Assembly: GCA_038893495.1 (NCBI GenBank)
Contig: JAWARJ010000001.1
Span: 558,001 to 622,000 of the forward strand
DNA length: 64,000 nucleotides
Reading direction: 5' to 3'
DNA from: Thermoproteus sp.
GTDB taxonomy: Archaea; Thermoproteota; Thermoprotei; Thermoproteales; Thermoproteaceae
Positions 7,916-15,607 of the stretch are shown piece by piece (position 1 is the stretch's first letter; each line of letters opens with the position of its first letter). A program made the translations under genes and the position numbers. The notes under the pieces were generated by a model. It was not told where the DNA came from, searched no databases, and saw only the letters and a list, made by a program, of their open reading frames with translations.

Positions 7916-8857
7916 TTATGCCTTCGCCGCCACGGCCACTGTCACCTTGCCCCCGAAGGCCCTCTTCCTATACACGAGTTTGGCCCCGGGCCCCGCCGCC
8001 GCTAACGCAGACGCCTCAGCCACATTGGCCACGCCCTTGGCCTCAAGCGCCTTTTTGCTGGGCGGCGAGAGGCATATATCCTCGGCCAGCTGTTCTGGGC
8101 TCAGTTTTACTGGTTTCGCGCCTAAGATGCGCGCCACTGCGTACACCTCATCTCTTATGGACGCTACGGCTTCGACGCCCTTTGCGCCTATCTGCCTCAA
8201 AGTAGCGGCTATAGCCTCGGCTATCTCCTCAGGCGTGGCTCTCGAAGTGGCGCCGAAGCCGGCATAGAGTCTCAACGGCCTACAACACATAGGCCCCTCG
8301 CAACCCACTCTGATCGTGACCTCGCAACCGCTCCCGATCCTATAGCCCGTAAAGTTGAAGGGCAAATCGGCGTCTATACACACCTCCCCGCCCGAGAGCA
8401 ACCTCCTATAGACCTCAAGTCTGTCCTCCTCAGACAGCTCGCACAGGAGAGCTCTCTCCACGTCCTCAACTGGGGCGAACCCAGCGGCCTCCGCCGCCGT
8501 AGTCTCCACGACGACTCCACCTACGAGCTCTGCGAGTTCACGCGCCAGCTCGTTGGCGCCTCTGTGCATGCCGACCAGCGGTATAAAGTAGCGCAGATCG
8601 TGGCTGGCCGCCACTACGGGCGGGTCCAGCTCCTTGTCCTTAAGTCTTCTGCACAACGCCCTGACGGTGCCGCCGATGGCCATGATAAATACATAGGCGT
8701 CGTAACAACCCCACGCTGAGTCCAACTCCTTGTAGCCGAAAAGCACAGACGGGACGGCGCCCTTTAAGCTCGACGAGAGCCTCTCGGCAGCCTTCCTGCC
8801 GGCCTCCGAGGCGTATACAACCGCCAGGCCCCTCCACAAGAGCTCAAGGCGCCTCAC
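7916..8857 (-). CDS. cbiG: Cobalt-precorrin-5A hydrolase
   Basis: A 313-residue CbiG. The N-terminal domain carries VFIMAIGGTVRAL, VAASHDLRYFIPLVGMHRGANELA (with the CbiG-typical LVGxHRGANxLA) and a central linker. The C-terminal domain has LRLYAGFGATSRATPEEI and ends in a Gly-rich tail. CbiG opens the ring-A delta-lactone of cobalt-precorrin-5A and releases acetaldehyde, contracting the macrocycle in the anaerobic corrinoid pathway. It is the second gene of a minus-strand pair, overlapping cbiE by 14 bp. Confidence 0.93.
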   Translation of the reverse strand: MRRLELLWRGLAVVYASEAGRKAAERLSSSLKGAVPSVLFGYKELDSAWGCYDAYVFIMAIGGTVRALCRRLKDKELDPPVVAASHDLRYFIPLVGMHRGANELARELAELVGGVVVETTAAEAAGFAPVEDVERALLCELSEEDRLEVYRRLLSGGEVCIDADLPFNFTGYRIGSGCEVTIRVGCEGPMCCRPLRLYAGFGATSRATPEEIAEAIAATLRQIGAKGVEAVASIRDEVYAVARILGAKPVKLSPEQLAEDICLSPPSKKALEAKGVANVAEASALAAAGPGAKLVYRKRAFGGKVTVAVAAKA

Positions 8858-9503
8858 GGCAGTCCGCGACGACTATAGAGAGCTGGCTGAAGTCGCGTTT
8901 CTCCCTGGCCAAGTCTCCGACGGTTCCAGACCAAATCTCCTCGCGGTCGGTCGTCAAGTCCTGTAGGACCCAGGCTTTACATCTGGCGAGTCCCATGGAG
9001 GTCAGGGCGCGCGCGACCTCCGTCGGCCCGTCGCGCGTCGGTCGCGGGAACACGACAAGCGCTCTGTCGCGTAGGCATGGAGCCGCCGCGAAGATGTCTT
9101 GGGGGTTTGAGGCGTGTTGGGACAAGAAGACCACGTGGGCCAGATCCAGCCCCAATCTAACCAGCGCCACGTTGAGGGAGGAAACTCCGTTTATCACCTC
9201 GACCTTACGCGCGTTACGCTTGATACGCTCCACGAACTCCCAATCGGAAACCGCGGGATCGCCGTGTGCCACGACGCAGACGTCCTCCTTCGCGGAGAGC
9301 TCTCCTATTTCGGCCAGGATGCCCTCCTGGTTTTGGTAGGTGAGGTAGAGTATCCTCTTGGCGGTGAGCTGGGGATAGGCCTTTATCAACCTCTCGACTA
9401 CGCCCCTCCAGCCCGCCAGCGTGTTGCACCTCTCGAGGGCCCTTAGCGCCTTCACTGAAATCAGCTCGGGGTCGCCCGGTCCCGCCCCTATTAGGTATAG
9501 CAT
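8844..9503 (-). CDS. cbiE: Cobalt-precorrin-7 C5-methyltransferase
   Basis: A 219-residue tetrapyrrole methylase. It starts with LYLIGAGPGDPELISVKAL, the SAM-binding signature, and has VVAHGDPAVSDWEFVERI and INGVSSLNVALVRLGLD, which point to the CbiE branch rather than CbiL/F/H. CbiE methylates C5 while CbiT (encoded on the other strand at 13.1 kb) methylates C15 and decarboxylates. ATG 9503 has the minus-strand TATA element GATATAAG 20-27 nt upstream, with an inverted repeat between the TATA box and the start. Divergent from cbtB. Confidence 0.9.
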   Translation of the reverse strand: MLYLIGAGPGDPELISVKALRALERCNTLAGWRGVVERLIKAYPQLTAKRILYLTYQNQEGILAEIGELSAKEDVCVVAHGDPAVSDWEFVERIKRNARKVEVINGVSSLNVALVRLGLDLAHVVFLSQHASNPQDIFAAAPCLRDRALVVFPRPTRDGPTEVARALTSMGLARCKAWVLQDLTTDREEIWSGTVGDLAREKRDFSQLSIVVADCREAP

Positions 9504-9571
9504 ATAATAGGGCTATTAGTCCCTTATATCAATTTTCCGAAAAATTTATAAATATGGGATATTTGTCCCAC
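9504..9571. promoter_or_regulatory. cbiE/cbtB divergent promoter with paired GGG-N8-CCC palindromes
   Basis: Each direction has a TATA box followed, before the start codon, by an inverted repeat of the same geometry. For cbiE: minus-strand GATATAAG, then AGGG-N8-CCCT at 9509-9524. For cbtB: TTTATAAATA at 9545-9554, then TGGGA-N6-TCCCA at 9555-9570, ending 1 nt before the ATG. Both reduce to GGG-N8-CCC. Placed over the transcription starts, they look like operators for a common repressor, perhaps cobalt- or corrinoid-sensing. This is inference; no regulator gene is adjacent and no riboswitch fits in the space. Confidence 0.55.
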
Positions 9572-9796
9572 ATGAACTCAACACAAAGGCTTATGATAAA
9601 GGTCGTGGCGAAACTTAAAAGCGCCCAAATTCCGGCCGCGCTTACGTTGGCACTCGCCGGAATAGGGCTGTCGTTGATACTATACCCAGCCCTTTGGGAC
9701 TTGGCGCTGGGCGGGCTCTTGGAGAAGGCCGTGCCAGCCCCCATCTACAACGCCATACACGAGCTGAGACATCTATGGGGAATTCCGTGCCATTAA
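9572..9796 (+). CDS. cbtB: CbtB-like cobalt transporter subunit
   Basis: A 74-residue protein with one transmembrane helix (about residues 17-40) and a His-rich C-terminal end NAIHELRHLWGIPCH that matches the CbtB metal-binding signature (His...His-x-x-x-His...PCH). CbtB pairs with CbtA in a predicted cobalt uptake system found beside B12 genes. ATG 9572 is preferred over ATG 9554 because TTTATAAATA is centred 23 nt upstream of it. The end overlaps cbtA by 22 bp. Confidence 0.85.
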   Translation: MNSTQRLMIKVVAKLKSAQIPAALTLALAGIGLSLILYPALWDLALGGLLEKAVPAPIYNAIHELRHLWGIPCH

Positions 9797-10389
9797 GGAT
9801 CGCAGTCGCCGCCGGCGTTGCGGCGAGCCTGGCGCAATTTCTATTCCTCGAGTACTTCGCGGCGCCGCTCGCCGAATCGCTACACGCCGCGCTGGCCGCC
9901 GAGGGGGAGGAGGAATACGCGATCTGGGCGGCTTTTCTGGCCGCGGCGATAGCGGGCGGGCTTTGGGGGGCGGTGTTCCACTACTTCGCGGTCAGGTGGG
10001 GCGTAGCTACAGGCGCCCTTATGGCCTTCGCGGCATTTTCGTTGCTTCCAGGCCTCAAATGGCTACCGACGCCCCATGGGGTGTCCTACGCGGAGCCGAT
10101 ATGGTGGCGGGAGACTGTCCATGGGCTCTATATGCTTTATAATGCGGCGGCGCTCTGGCTTGCGTCTAAATGGAGGAGCCCAATTGCGTACGTGTTGGGC
10201 GCCGTGGCGTTGGTGGCTGGCTTCTACGCGTTCCCAAGCTTCACGCTCCCAGATAGATATCTACCCTACGTCCCCGAGCTCAGAGCCCTACAGGGGCTCG
10301 CCTTGTCCTCATGGGCGCTCTTCTGGGCTCTTGCCGCGAGTCTCACGTGGACCCTCTCGCCCATAAGGAGGCCGTGGAGGTCATATTAG
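9775..10389 (+). CDS. cbtA: CbtA-like cobalt transporter membrane subunit
   Basis: About 204 residues with five or so hydrophobic helices (first near residues 8-30, then about 50-72, 78-95, 122-165 and 178-198). The loop LLPGLKWLPTPHGV and the EPIWWRETVHGLY segment match CbtA proteins, which are predicted cobalt permeases encoded with CbtB. ATG 9775 lies inside the 3' end of cbtB; GTG 9787 is an alternative. It precedes the corrinoid enzymes in the same direction, so metal uptake and cofactor synthesis are probably one transcript. Confidence 0.82.
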   Translation: MGNSVPLRIAVAAGVAASLAQFLFLEYFAAPLAESLHAALAAEGEEEYAIWAAFLAAAIAGGLWGAVFHYFAVRWGVATGALMAFAAFSLLPGLKWLPTPHGVSYAEPIWWRETVHGLYMLYNAAALWLASKWRSPIAYVLGAVALVAGFYAFPSFTLPDRYLPYVPELRALQGLALSSWALFWALAASLTWTLSPIRRPWRSY

Positions 10390-11324
10390 TAAACCACGGG
10401 TCGCGGAGGGCGCAGTTCAACGCGCTTATGGAGGGCTGGGCCGCCGAATTGTCGAAGAGACTCGGCGTAAAGGTCACGCCGGGGTATAACGAATACGCCG
10501 AGCCCAACTGGCGGGACTTAGTGAAAAGCGCAGAGGGGCCAGTGGTCGTCGCCTTGGCCTTCTTGGGCGAGGGGAACCACGTGGCGCGGGACGTGTTGGG
10601 CGACCTAGGGGTGGACGGATACGAGAAGTGGCAGATGTCCAAATTCGGCAAGTTGGTCTACGTGACGAGACCTCTGGGGGACTCCCCCTTGGTATTCGCC
10701 GCGTTGTACGCCAGAGTGAGGAGGGCGCTTGAGGTCTCCGAGCCTCAAGCGGCATGGGATCCCGAGGAGATCGAAGAAAGTTCGATGAGATACGTCGCCG
10801 ACGTCCTGGGCTTGGACCTAAGCCGTTGCGACCACAGACTGACGGCTAGGGCGGTGTACGCCACAGGGAATCTAGACTTGGCAAAGTTCGTCTACATTAC
10901 GCCAGATTTGTGCAAGGCGGCGGAAGAGGCACTGGGATCGGGGCTCTGGGCGGTGGCAGACGTGAAGATGGTGGCAACAGGAATTAGGTACCCAAGGGTC
11001 AGAGTGGCCGTGGAGGAGACTTGGGACTGCGGCTCCACCAAGGCGGCGTGCGGCACGGCGAAGATCCTCAGAGAGCTGAGGGTTGCGGCGCTTGTGGTGG
11101 GCAACGCCCCCACGGCACTCAAGGCCGGGCTGGACCTGTGGCGAGGCGGCGAAGTCGAGATAGCATTCCTTGTGGCCGCTCCCGTGGGCTTCACCAACGC
11201 GGCGGCCGTTAAGGAGGAGGCGGCCTCCTCGGGCCTGCCGGCCTTCATCTTAAGGGGCACGTACGGCGGCTCCGGCGTGGCCGCGGCGGTGTTTAACGAG
11301 CTGACCAAGCTGGGCCATGGGTAA
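10374..11324 (+). CDS. cbiX/cbiC: Fused sirohydrochlorin cobaltochelatase (CbiX) and cobalt-precorrin-8 methylmutase (CbiC)
   Basis: About 316 residues. Residues 1-115 are a small CbiX: the strand VILVNHGSRR with a metal-site His, then VVALAFLGEGNHVARD with the second His. Residues ~125-316 are CbiC/CobH: GIRYPRVRV, VVGNAPTAL and AAPVGFTNAA are conserved mutase segments. CbiX inserts cobalt into sirohydrochlorin at the start of the pathway; CbiC moves the C11 methyl to C12 near its end. Where CbiC proteins usually have a catalytic His in VIHATG, this sequence has VYATG (codon TAC at 10857-10859). GTG 10374 overlaps cbtA by 16 bp; the longer ATG at 10311 would add an antisense-like extension inside cbtA. 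Confidence 0.88.
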   Translation: MEVILVNHGSRRAQFNALMEGWAAELSKRLGVKVTPGYNEYAEPNWRDLVKSAEGPVVVALAFLGEGNHVARDVLGDLGVDGYEKWQMSKFGKLVYVTRPLGDSPLVFAALYARVRRALEVSEPQAAWDPEEIEESSMRYVADVLGLDLSRCDHRLTARAVYATGNLDLAKFVYITPDLCKAAEEALGSGLWAVADVKMVATGIRYPRVRVAVEETWDCGSTKAACGTAKILRELRVAALVVGNAPTALKAGLDLWRGGEVEIAFLVAAPVGFTNAAAVKEEAASSGLPAFILRGTYGGSGVAAAVFNELTKLGHG

Positions 11325-12051
11325 GATCTACGTGGTGGGCGTGGGCCCGGGGTCTCCCGCGTTGAGGACCTACGCGGCCGTGGAGGCCATAAGGGCGAGC
11401 GACGTGGTTGTGGGCTACGAGACGTACATAGGCCTGATCCAAGACCTGCTGGAGGGCAAGGAGGTTGTATCGGCCAAAATGAGACAAGAAATATATAGGG
11501 TGGAGACCGCCATCGCCAAGGCGCTGGAGGGGAGGGCCGTGGCCTTGGTCTCAGACGGCGACCCACAAGTATACGGCATGGCCCCCCTCCTGTTCGAGAT
11601 GATTGCAAAGAGGGGACTCTCGGTGGACGTGGAGATTGTGCCCGGCATCACGGCGGCTCTCGCCGCGGCGGCTAAGCTCGGCTCCCCCCTCGGCCACGAC
11701 TTCGCCGTGTTGAACCTAAGCGACTTGCTCACCCCCCGCGAGGTGATCCTTAAGAGGGCGGCCCTTGCCGCTGAGGCCGACTACGTGATTGCCCTTTACA
11801 ACCCCATCAGTCCGCAACTTACGGAAGAAGTGTTGAGGGCCATCGAGGGGGTTAGAGGGCCTGGCGTCCCCGTGGGGATCGTGAAAAACGCCTACAGGCC
11901 GGGCGAGGAGGTGCGTGTCCTCCCTCTGGGCGAGGTCAAGGGGGCGTATTTGGACATGAGGAGCATCGCGGTGGTGGGCAACTCGGAGACCTTCACGTGG
12001 AGGGGCTACATGATTACTCCGAGGGGGTATTCGAAGAGGTACAGGATATGA
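11317..12051 (+). CDS. cbiH: Cobalt-precorrin-3 C17-methyltransferase (ring-contracting)
   Basis: A 244-residue SAM-dependent tetrapyrrole methylase with VVGVGPGSPALRT at the N-terminus, LVSDGDPQVYGMA and IVPGITAALAAAAKLGSPLGHDF, all characteristic of CbiH/CobJ. It methylates C17 and drives ring contraction with delta-lactone formation, giving the substrate of CbiF and then CbiG. It overlaps cbiX/cbiC by 8 bp and cbiD by 4 bp (ATGA). Confidence 0.92.
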   Translation: MGKIYVVGVGPGSPALRTYAAVEAIRASDVVVGYETYIGLIQDLLEGKEVVSAKMRQEIYRVETAIAKALEGRAVALVSDGDPQVYGMAPLLFEMIAKRGLSVDVEIVPGITAALAAAAKLGSPLGHDFAVLNLSDLLTPREVILKRAALAAEADYVIALYNPISPQLTEEVLRAIEGVRGPGVPVGIVKNAYRPGEEVRVLPLGEVKGAYLDMRSIAVVGNSETFTWRGYMITPRGYSKRYRI

Positions 12052-13076
12052 TCCCGCTGTTGCGCTTCGGCATTACGACCGGCCTCGCCGCGGCGGCAGC
12101 CGCCAAGGCCGCGGCTCTGCGCGCCTTGGGGAAAGAGGCAAAGGCCGTGGTTGTCCCCACGCCCATCGGGCTCAGGATAGAGGTGCCCGTGGAGCGGACC
12201 TACGAAGAGGGGGAGATGAGTTGCGCCGAGGTGAGGAAGTTCTCAGGCGACAACCCCGACGTCCTCGACGGAGCTGTCATAAAGGTGTGCGTCAAGCTAG
12301 GCGGGGCGGAGGTGGTGATCAAGGCTGGGAGGGGCGTCGGCGTGGTCACCAAGCCGGGCCTGCCCGTCCCCCCGGGGGAGCCCGCCATAAACCCAATCCC
12401 CAAGAGGATGATTATGGAGGCCTTCCGCGAGGTGGCGGAGGGAGGAGTCGTAGTGGTGGAGGTCCCCGGTGGGGAGGAGCTGGCGTTGAAGACCATGAAC
12501 CCCGAGCTGGGAATCGTCGGCGGGATTTCAATACTGGGCACCACCGGGATCGAGTACCCCATAAGCGACGAGGAGTACTTAGGACACATAGAGGCGGAGC
12601 TGAAGGCGTTAAGGCGGAGCTCCGAGACTGTCGTCTTGGCCCAGGGCAATCAAAGCGCCGCGGCGGCCCGCAAGCTGTTCGGCGACGTGGTGGTGAAGAT
12701 CGGAGACCATGTGAGCGACTCCGTGAAAATCGCGTGGGCGTTGGGATTTAGGGTGATATATATAGCCACGATGCCGGGGAAGCTGGCGAAGCTCGCCTGC
12801 GGCGCGTTGAACACACACCATAAGTACTGCGACTGCAGAGCCGCCTCGGTGGTTTACTCCGCCCTTCGGGTCGGGGCTCCGTTCGATGTTGTAATGGCCG
12901 CGTTATCGGCATCCACGGTAGAGGAGGCCCTGCTCTTGCTGGGCGACTACGCGCAGCCGACGCTGAGAGACATGGCGGCTAGGGCCAAGGAGGCCATGTA
13001 CAAATCGCTGGAGGTGAAGGCGGGAGTTGTGGTGTTTAGGAGAGACGGCGCGCCCGCCGTGGCGTTGGAGCCATGA
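12048..13076 (+). CDS. cbiD: Cobalt-precorrin-5B C1-methyltransferase
   Basis: A 342-residue CbiD. The N-terminus FGITTGLAAAAAAKAAA is the family signature, followed by VTKPGLPVPPGEPAINPIP and LGTTGIEYPISDEEY. CbiD methylates C1 and is unrelated in fold to the other methylases of the pathway. ATG 12048 gives a 4-bp ATGA overlap with cbiH; the upstream ATG at 11997 would lie deep in cbiH and is rejected. The downstream overlap with cbiT is also 4 bp. Confidence 0.93.
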   Translation: MIPLLRFGITTGLAAAAAAKAAALRALGKEAKAVVVPTPIGLRIEVPVERTYEEGEMSCAEVRKFSGDNPDVLDGAVIKVCVKLGGAEVVIKAGRGVGVVTKPGLPVPPGEPAINPIPKRMIMEAFREVAEGGVVVVEVPGGEELALKTMNPELGIVGGISILGTTGIEYPISDEEYLGHIEAELKALRRSSETVVLAQGNQSAAAARKLFGDVVVKIGDHVSDSVKIAWALGFRVIYIATMPGKLAKLACGALNTHHKYCDCRAASVVYSALRVGAPFDVVMAALSASTVEEALLLLGDYAQPTLRDMAARAKEAMYKSLEVKAGVVVFRRDGAPAVALEP

Positions 13077-13660
13077 CTTGGCCGTATGCCACCCCGGGGA
13101 TACCGGACGAGCTGTTCGTGAGGGAGGAGGGGGTGCCCATGACCAAAGCCGAGGTGAGGGCCGTGGCCCTGTCTAAGCTCAGGCTACCCCGCGGCGGCGT
13201 TTTGGTGGACGTAGGCTCAGGGACGGGTACTGTGGCGGTGGAGGCTGCGTTGGTCATGGGGGAGGGGTCGAGGGTGTACGCCGTGGATAAGGACCCGGCT
13301 GCGGTGCGGCTCACTAGGACAAACGCCGAGAAGTTCGGCGTAGGCGACAGAGTTGTGGCGGTGGAGGGGGAGGCGCCAGAGGCGTTGTATAAGCTCCCCA
13401 AGTCGAGCCGATATTTCATAGGAGGCGGAGGCAGACGCCTGCCGGAGATAATAAAGGCCGTGTTCGACATCATGAAGGAGGGGGCCGTGGTGGCGGACAT
13501 AGTCACGCTGGAGTCTCTAAGGCTGGCGTTAGGCGCCCTTGAGGAGGTCGGCGCCCAGTACGAGGTGTATATGGTGCAGGTGGCGAGGAGCAAGAAGCTG
13601 GGCGGCTACTCCATCCTCTCGCCCCTCAATCCTGTCTTCGTCGTGGCGGCCTATGCTTAA
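13073..13660 (+). CDS. cbiT: Cobalt-precorrin-6B C15-methyltransferase (decarboxylating)
   Basis: A 195-residue class I methyltransferase: VDVGSGTGTVAVEAA is the SAM-binding loop and VYAVDKDPAA the acidic second strand; GIPDELF and VPMTKAEVRAVAL at the N-terminus are CbiT hallmarks, as is YFIGGGGRRLPE. It methylates C15 and decarboxylates the ring-C acetate, partnering CbiE. It lies in the plus-strand operon although its functional partner cbiE is on the opposite strand. Confidence 0.93.
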   Translation: MTWPYATPGIPDELFVREEGVPMTKAEVRAVALSKLRLPRGGVLVDVGSGTGTVAVEAALVMGEGSRVYAVDKDPAAVRLTRTNAEKFGVGDRVVAVEGEAPEALYKLPKSSRYFIGGGGRRLPEIIKAVFDIMKEGAVVADIVTLESLRLALGALEEVGAQYEVYMVQVARSKKLGGYSILSPLNPVFVVAAYA

Positions 13661-14273
13661 GGTCGTGGGGCTGGGCCCGGGCGACCCGGAGCTGGTCACG
13701 ATCAAGGCCGCGAGAGTCCTGGAGAGGGCCGACGTTGTGTTCATCCCCAAGTCCACAAAGTCTGAAGCCAGTCTGGCCAGGAGGGTCTTAGCTCCCTTCG
13801 TGAGGGGGGAAGTCGTCGAGCTGGAGTTCTCCATGGGGGCCTCAAGCGCCGAGGAGGCTAGGAAAAACGCTGAAATTATTTCAAAGACACCGGGGGAGAG
13901 GGCCTATGCAGTGTTGGGAGACCCCTCGCTTTACAGCACCTTCGCGAGGCTGAGGCCGTACCTTGAGGAGCCGGTGGAGTACGTGCCGGGGGTGTCGGCC
14001 ATTTTGTCCTGCTCGCTGAGGGCTGGGAGGGAGCTGGCTGTAGGGGACCAAGCCATTGCCATCGTCCCCGCCACCAGGGCGGACTTGTTGGCCAGGGCGG
14101 CTGAGCTGTTCAACGTAGTGGTAGTGGTCAAGGCGAACAAAAACGTGGAGTTGATAAACACGTTGATGTCGGGCAGAGGCGTGGCGGTGAGGCGGTGTTA
14201 TCTAGAAGGGGAGGCAGTTGGCGGCGCCGTGGCTTGGGACGACTACTTTACCACTGTGTACATATGGCGGTAG
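13653..14273 (+). CDS. cbiL: Cobalt-precorrin-2 C20-methyltransferase
   Basis: A 206-residue tetrapyrrole methylase beginning VVGLGPGDPELVTIKAARVL, with VFIPKS, AVLGDPSLYSTFARL and YVPGVSAILSCS typical of CbiL. It adds the C20 methyl to cobalt-factor II/precorrin-2. ATG 13653 overlaps the cbiT stop by 8 bp; a further upstream ATG (13539) would run inside cbiT out of frame and is rejected. Slightly short compared with the usual ~220-235 residues. Confidence 0.9.
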   Translation: MLKVVGLGPGDPELVTIKAARVLERADVVFIPKSTKSEASLARRVLAPFVRGEVVELEFSMGASSAEEARKNAEIISKTPGERAYAVLGDPSLYSTFARLRPYLEEPVEYVPGVSAILSCSLRAGRELAVGDQAIAIVPATRADLLARAAELFNVVVVVKANKNVELINTLMSGRGVAVRRCYLEGEAVGGAVAWDDYFTTVYIWR

Positions 14274-15040
14274 GTAAGGTGGTGTTCATAGGGGCGGGGC
14301 CAGGCGACCCCGAGCTCATCACCGTTAAGGGCATGCGCTACCTCCAGGCGGCGGACGTGGTGGTCTACGCGGGGTCACTTGTGAACCCGGAGGTGTTGAA
14401 ATGGGCAAGACCTGAGGCGGAGATCTACGATAGCTCCTCCCTCACCCTGGAGGAGATCGTTCAGATCTTGATAAGGAAGGCCTCAGAGGGGAGACTCGTG
14501 GCGAGGCTGAAGTCCGGCGACCCCTCCATATACGGTGCGCTTTGGGAGGAGATAATTCCCCTCGAGGCCGCTGGCATCCCCTACGAGGTGGTGCCCGGAG
14601 TCACCGCCGCCCTTGCAGCCGCTGCGCAGATGCGCATAGAACTCACAATACCCAAGAGGGCTCAACATGTAGTGATAACGAGGGCGTCGGCGAGGGTGCC
14701 CATGAGGGGGTCGCTGAAGGACGTGGCGGCCTTCATGCTCGCCACAGGGGCGGTGGCCGTGGTCTACACGGGCGTCCACGTGATCGACAAGGTGGTGAGG
14801 GAGCTGTCCGAGGGGGGCCTGCCGCCCGACACCCCGGTGGCCGTGGTTTACAAGGCCACGTGGCCCGACCAGAAGGTCGTGAGGGGGACTCTCGCCGACA
14901 TAGCCGCCAAGGTCAAGAGGGAGAGGATCGTGAAAGACGCTGTGATAATTGTAGGCGAGTCGGCGGGGCCTCAGGAGATACCCAGAAGCTCAGTCTACGA
15001 CCCCGCCCACGCCCACAGCTATAGGCCGAAGAGGACTTGA
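14264..15040 (+). CDS. cbiF: Cobalt-precorrin-4 C11-methyltransferase
   Basis: About 258 residues: FIGAGPGDPELITVKGM, VVYAGSLVNPEVL, ARLKSGDPSIYGAL and VPGVTAALAAAAQM are the CbiF/CobM signature segments. It methylates C11. ATG 14264 overlaps cbiL by 10 bp; the upstream ATG at 14195 is inside cbiL and unlikely. This is the last gene of the eight-gene plus-strand run; no further corrinoid gene (cbiJ, cbiA, cobalamin assembly genes) follows. Confidence 0.92.
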   Translation: MAVGKVVFIGAGPGDPELITVKGMRYLQAADVVVYAGSLVNPEVLKWARPEAEIYDSSSLTLEEIVQILIRKASEGRLVARLKSGDPSIYGALWEEIIPLEAAGIPYEVVPGVTAALAAAAQMRIELTIPKRAQHVVITRASARVPMRGSLKDVAAFMLATGAVAVVYTGVHVIDKVVRELSEGGLPPDTPVAVVYKATWPDQKVVRGTLADIAAKVKRERIVKDAVIIVGESAGPQEIPRSSVYDPAHAHSYRPKRT

Positions 15041-15217
15041 ACGACGTCCCGAGGGGCCGTCATGTCTGTAAGAGAGTGCGTAGTGTTGTTTTAGTGGAGC
15101 TTTGGCTAATGTGCCAGGCGTGGCTGGGGGCCAACCCCTTACGCGAGAGGTAGAATCTTCATTTTCCATCTGTGCCTCACCTTCCTCCCCACGTAGTCGT
15201 TTGCTTCTTAGCATCCT

Positions 15218-15236
15218 CGCCGCCGGGTAGGCGGCG
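15218..15236. terminator. GC-rich hairpin, possible terminator
   Basis: CGCCGCC and GGCGGCG form a perfect 7-bp stem around the 5-nt loop GGGTA, followed within 4 nt by TTT on the plus strand. It lies about 180 bp beyond cbiF. Crenarchaeal terminators usually depend on U-tracts rather than hairpins, so the role is uncertain. Confidence 0.25.
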
Positions 15237-15364
15237 CTTTCACGGCCGCGGGCGTCTCTTCGCATCTGCGCAATGGAGGAAGTCCAGCCCCAGTCGTCTA
15301 GTGTCGGGACGCCTACTACTGAGAGGGGGTCGGGGGGCGATTATGCTTAAGAGCGCTATTATAA

Positions 15365-15430
15365 CTACTTCACCTTCTCCTCGGTCTCTTTGGCGAATTG
15401 GTACACGAAGTCGGAGCCCGTGGGCGCCTA
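15365..15430 (-). pseudogene. C-terminal remnant of an unidentified gene
   Basis: Reads PTGSDFVYQFAKETEEKVK and then a stop; upstream the coding look switches to another frame (HIPYEARAV), so there is at least one frameshift. The amphipathic, charged tail is protein-like. No family is recognised. Confidence 0.25.
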
Positions 15431-15607
15431 CCGCCCTCGCCTCGTAGGGGATGTGAGCTGTTCCAAGACCCCACGGCCTCCTTCATTACCTCAGTAGTTT
15501 ATAGAACCACGACCGCCGCGGCTCGCATGTGTTGCAGGGTGTCCCTATCTTAATTGTTCTCAACGTAGCTGTTAATAACCGATATATATCCGCCGGAGGG
15601 CGTGGAC

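Larger units (their letters stand above)
15041..15607. other. Interval after cbiF: no intact gene
   Basis: About 565 bp. A perfect 7-bp stem hairpin (CGCCGCC, 5-nt loop, GGCGGCG) sits at 15218-15236 with TTT shortly after, a possible terminator. On the minus strand, the stretch ending at a stop at 15365 reads APTGSDFVYQFAKETEEKVK and looks like the tail of a lost gene, preceded in another frame by HIPYEARAV. Nothing else is recognisable. Confidence 0.4.

Noticed and set aside
7377-8267. A 296-codon plus-strand open frame
   Set aside because: Its second half is antisense to cbiG and its composition is Ser/Ala/Pro/Arg-rich without motifs; only a short nucleotidyltransferase-like piece is kept as a remnant.
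9504-9571. Cobalamin riboswitch upstream of cbtB or cbiE
   Set aside because: The spacer is only 68 bp, both mRNAs appear leaderless, and no B12-box-like sequence is present.
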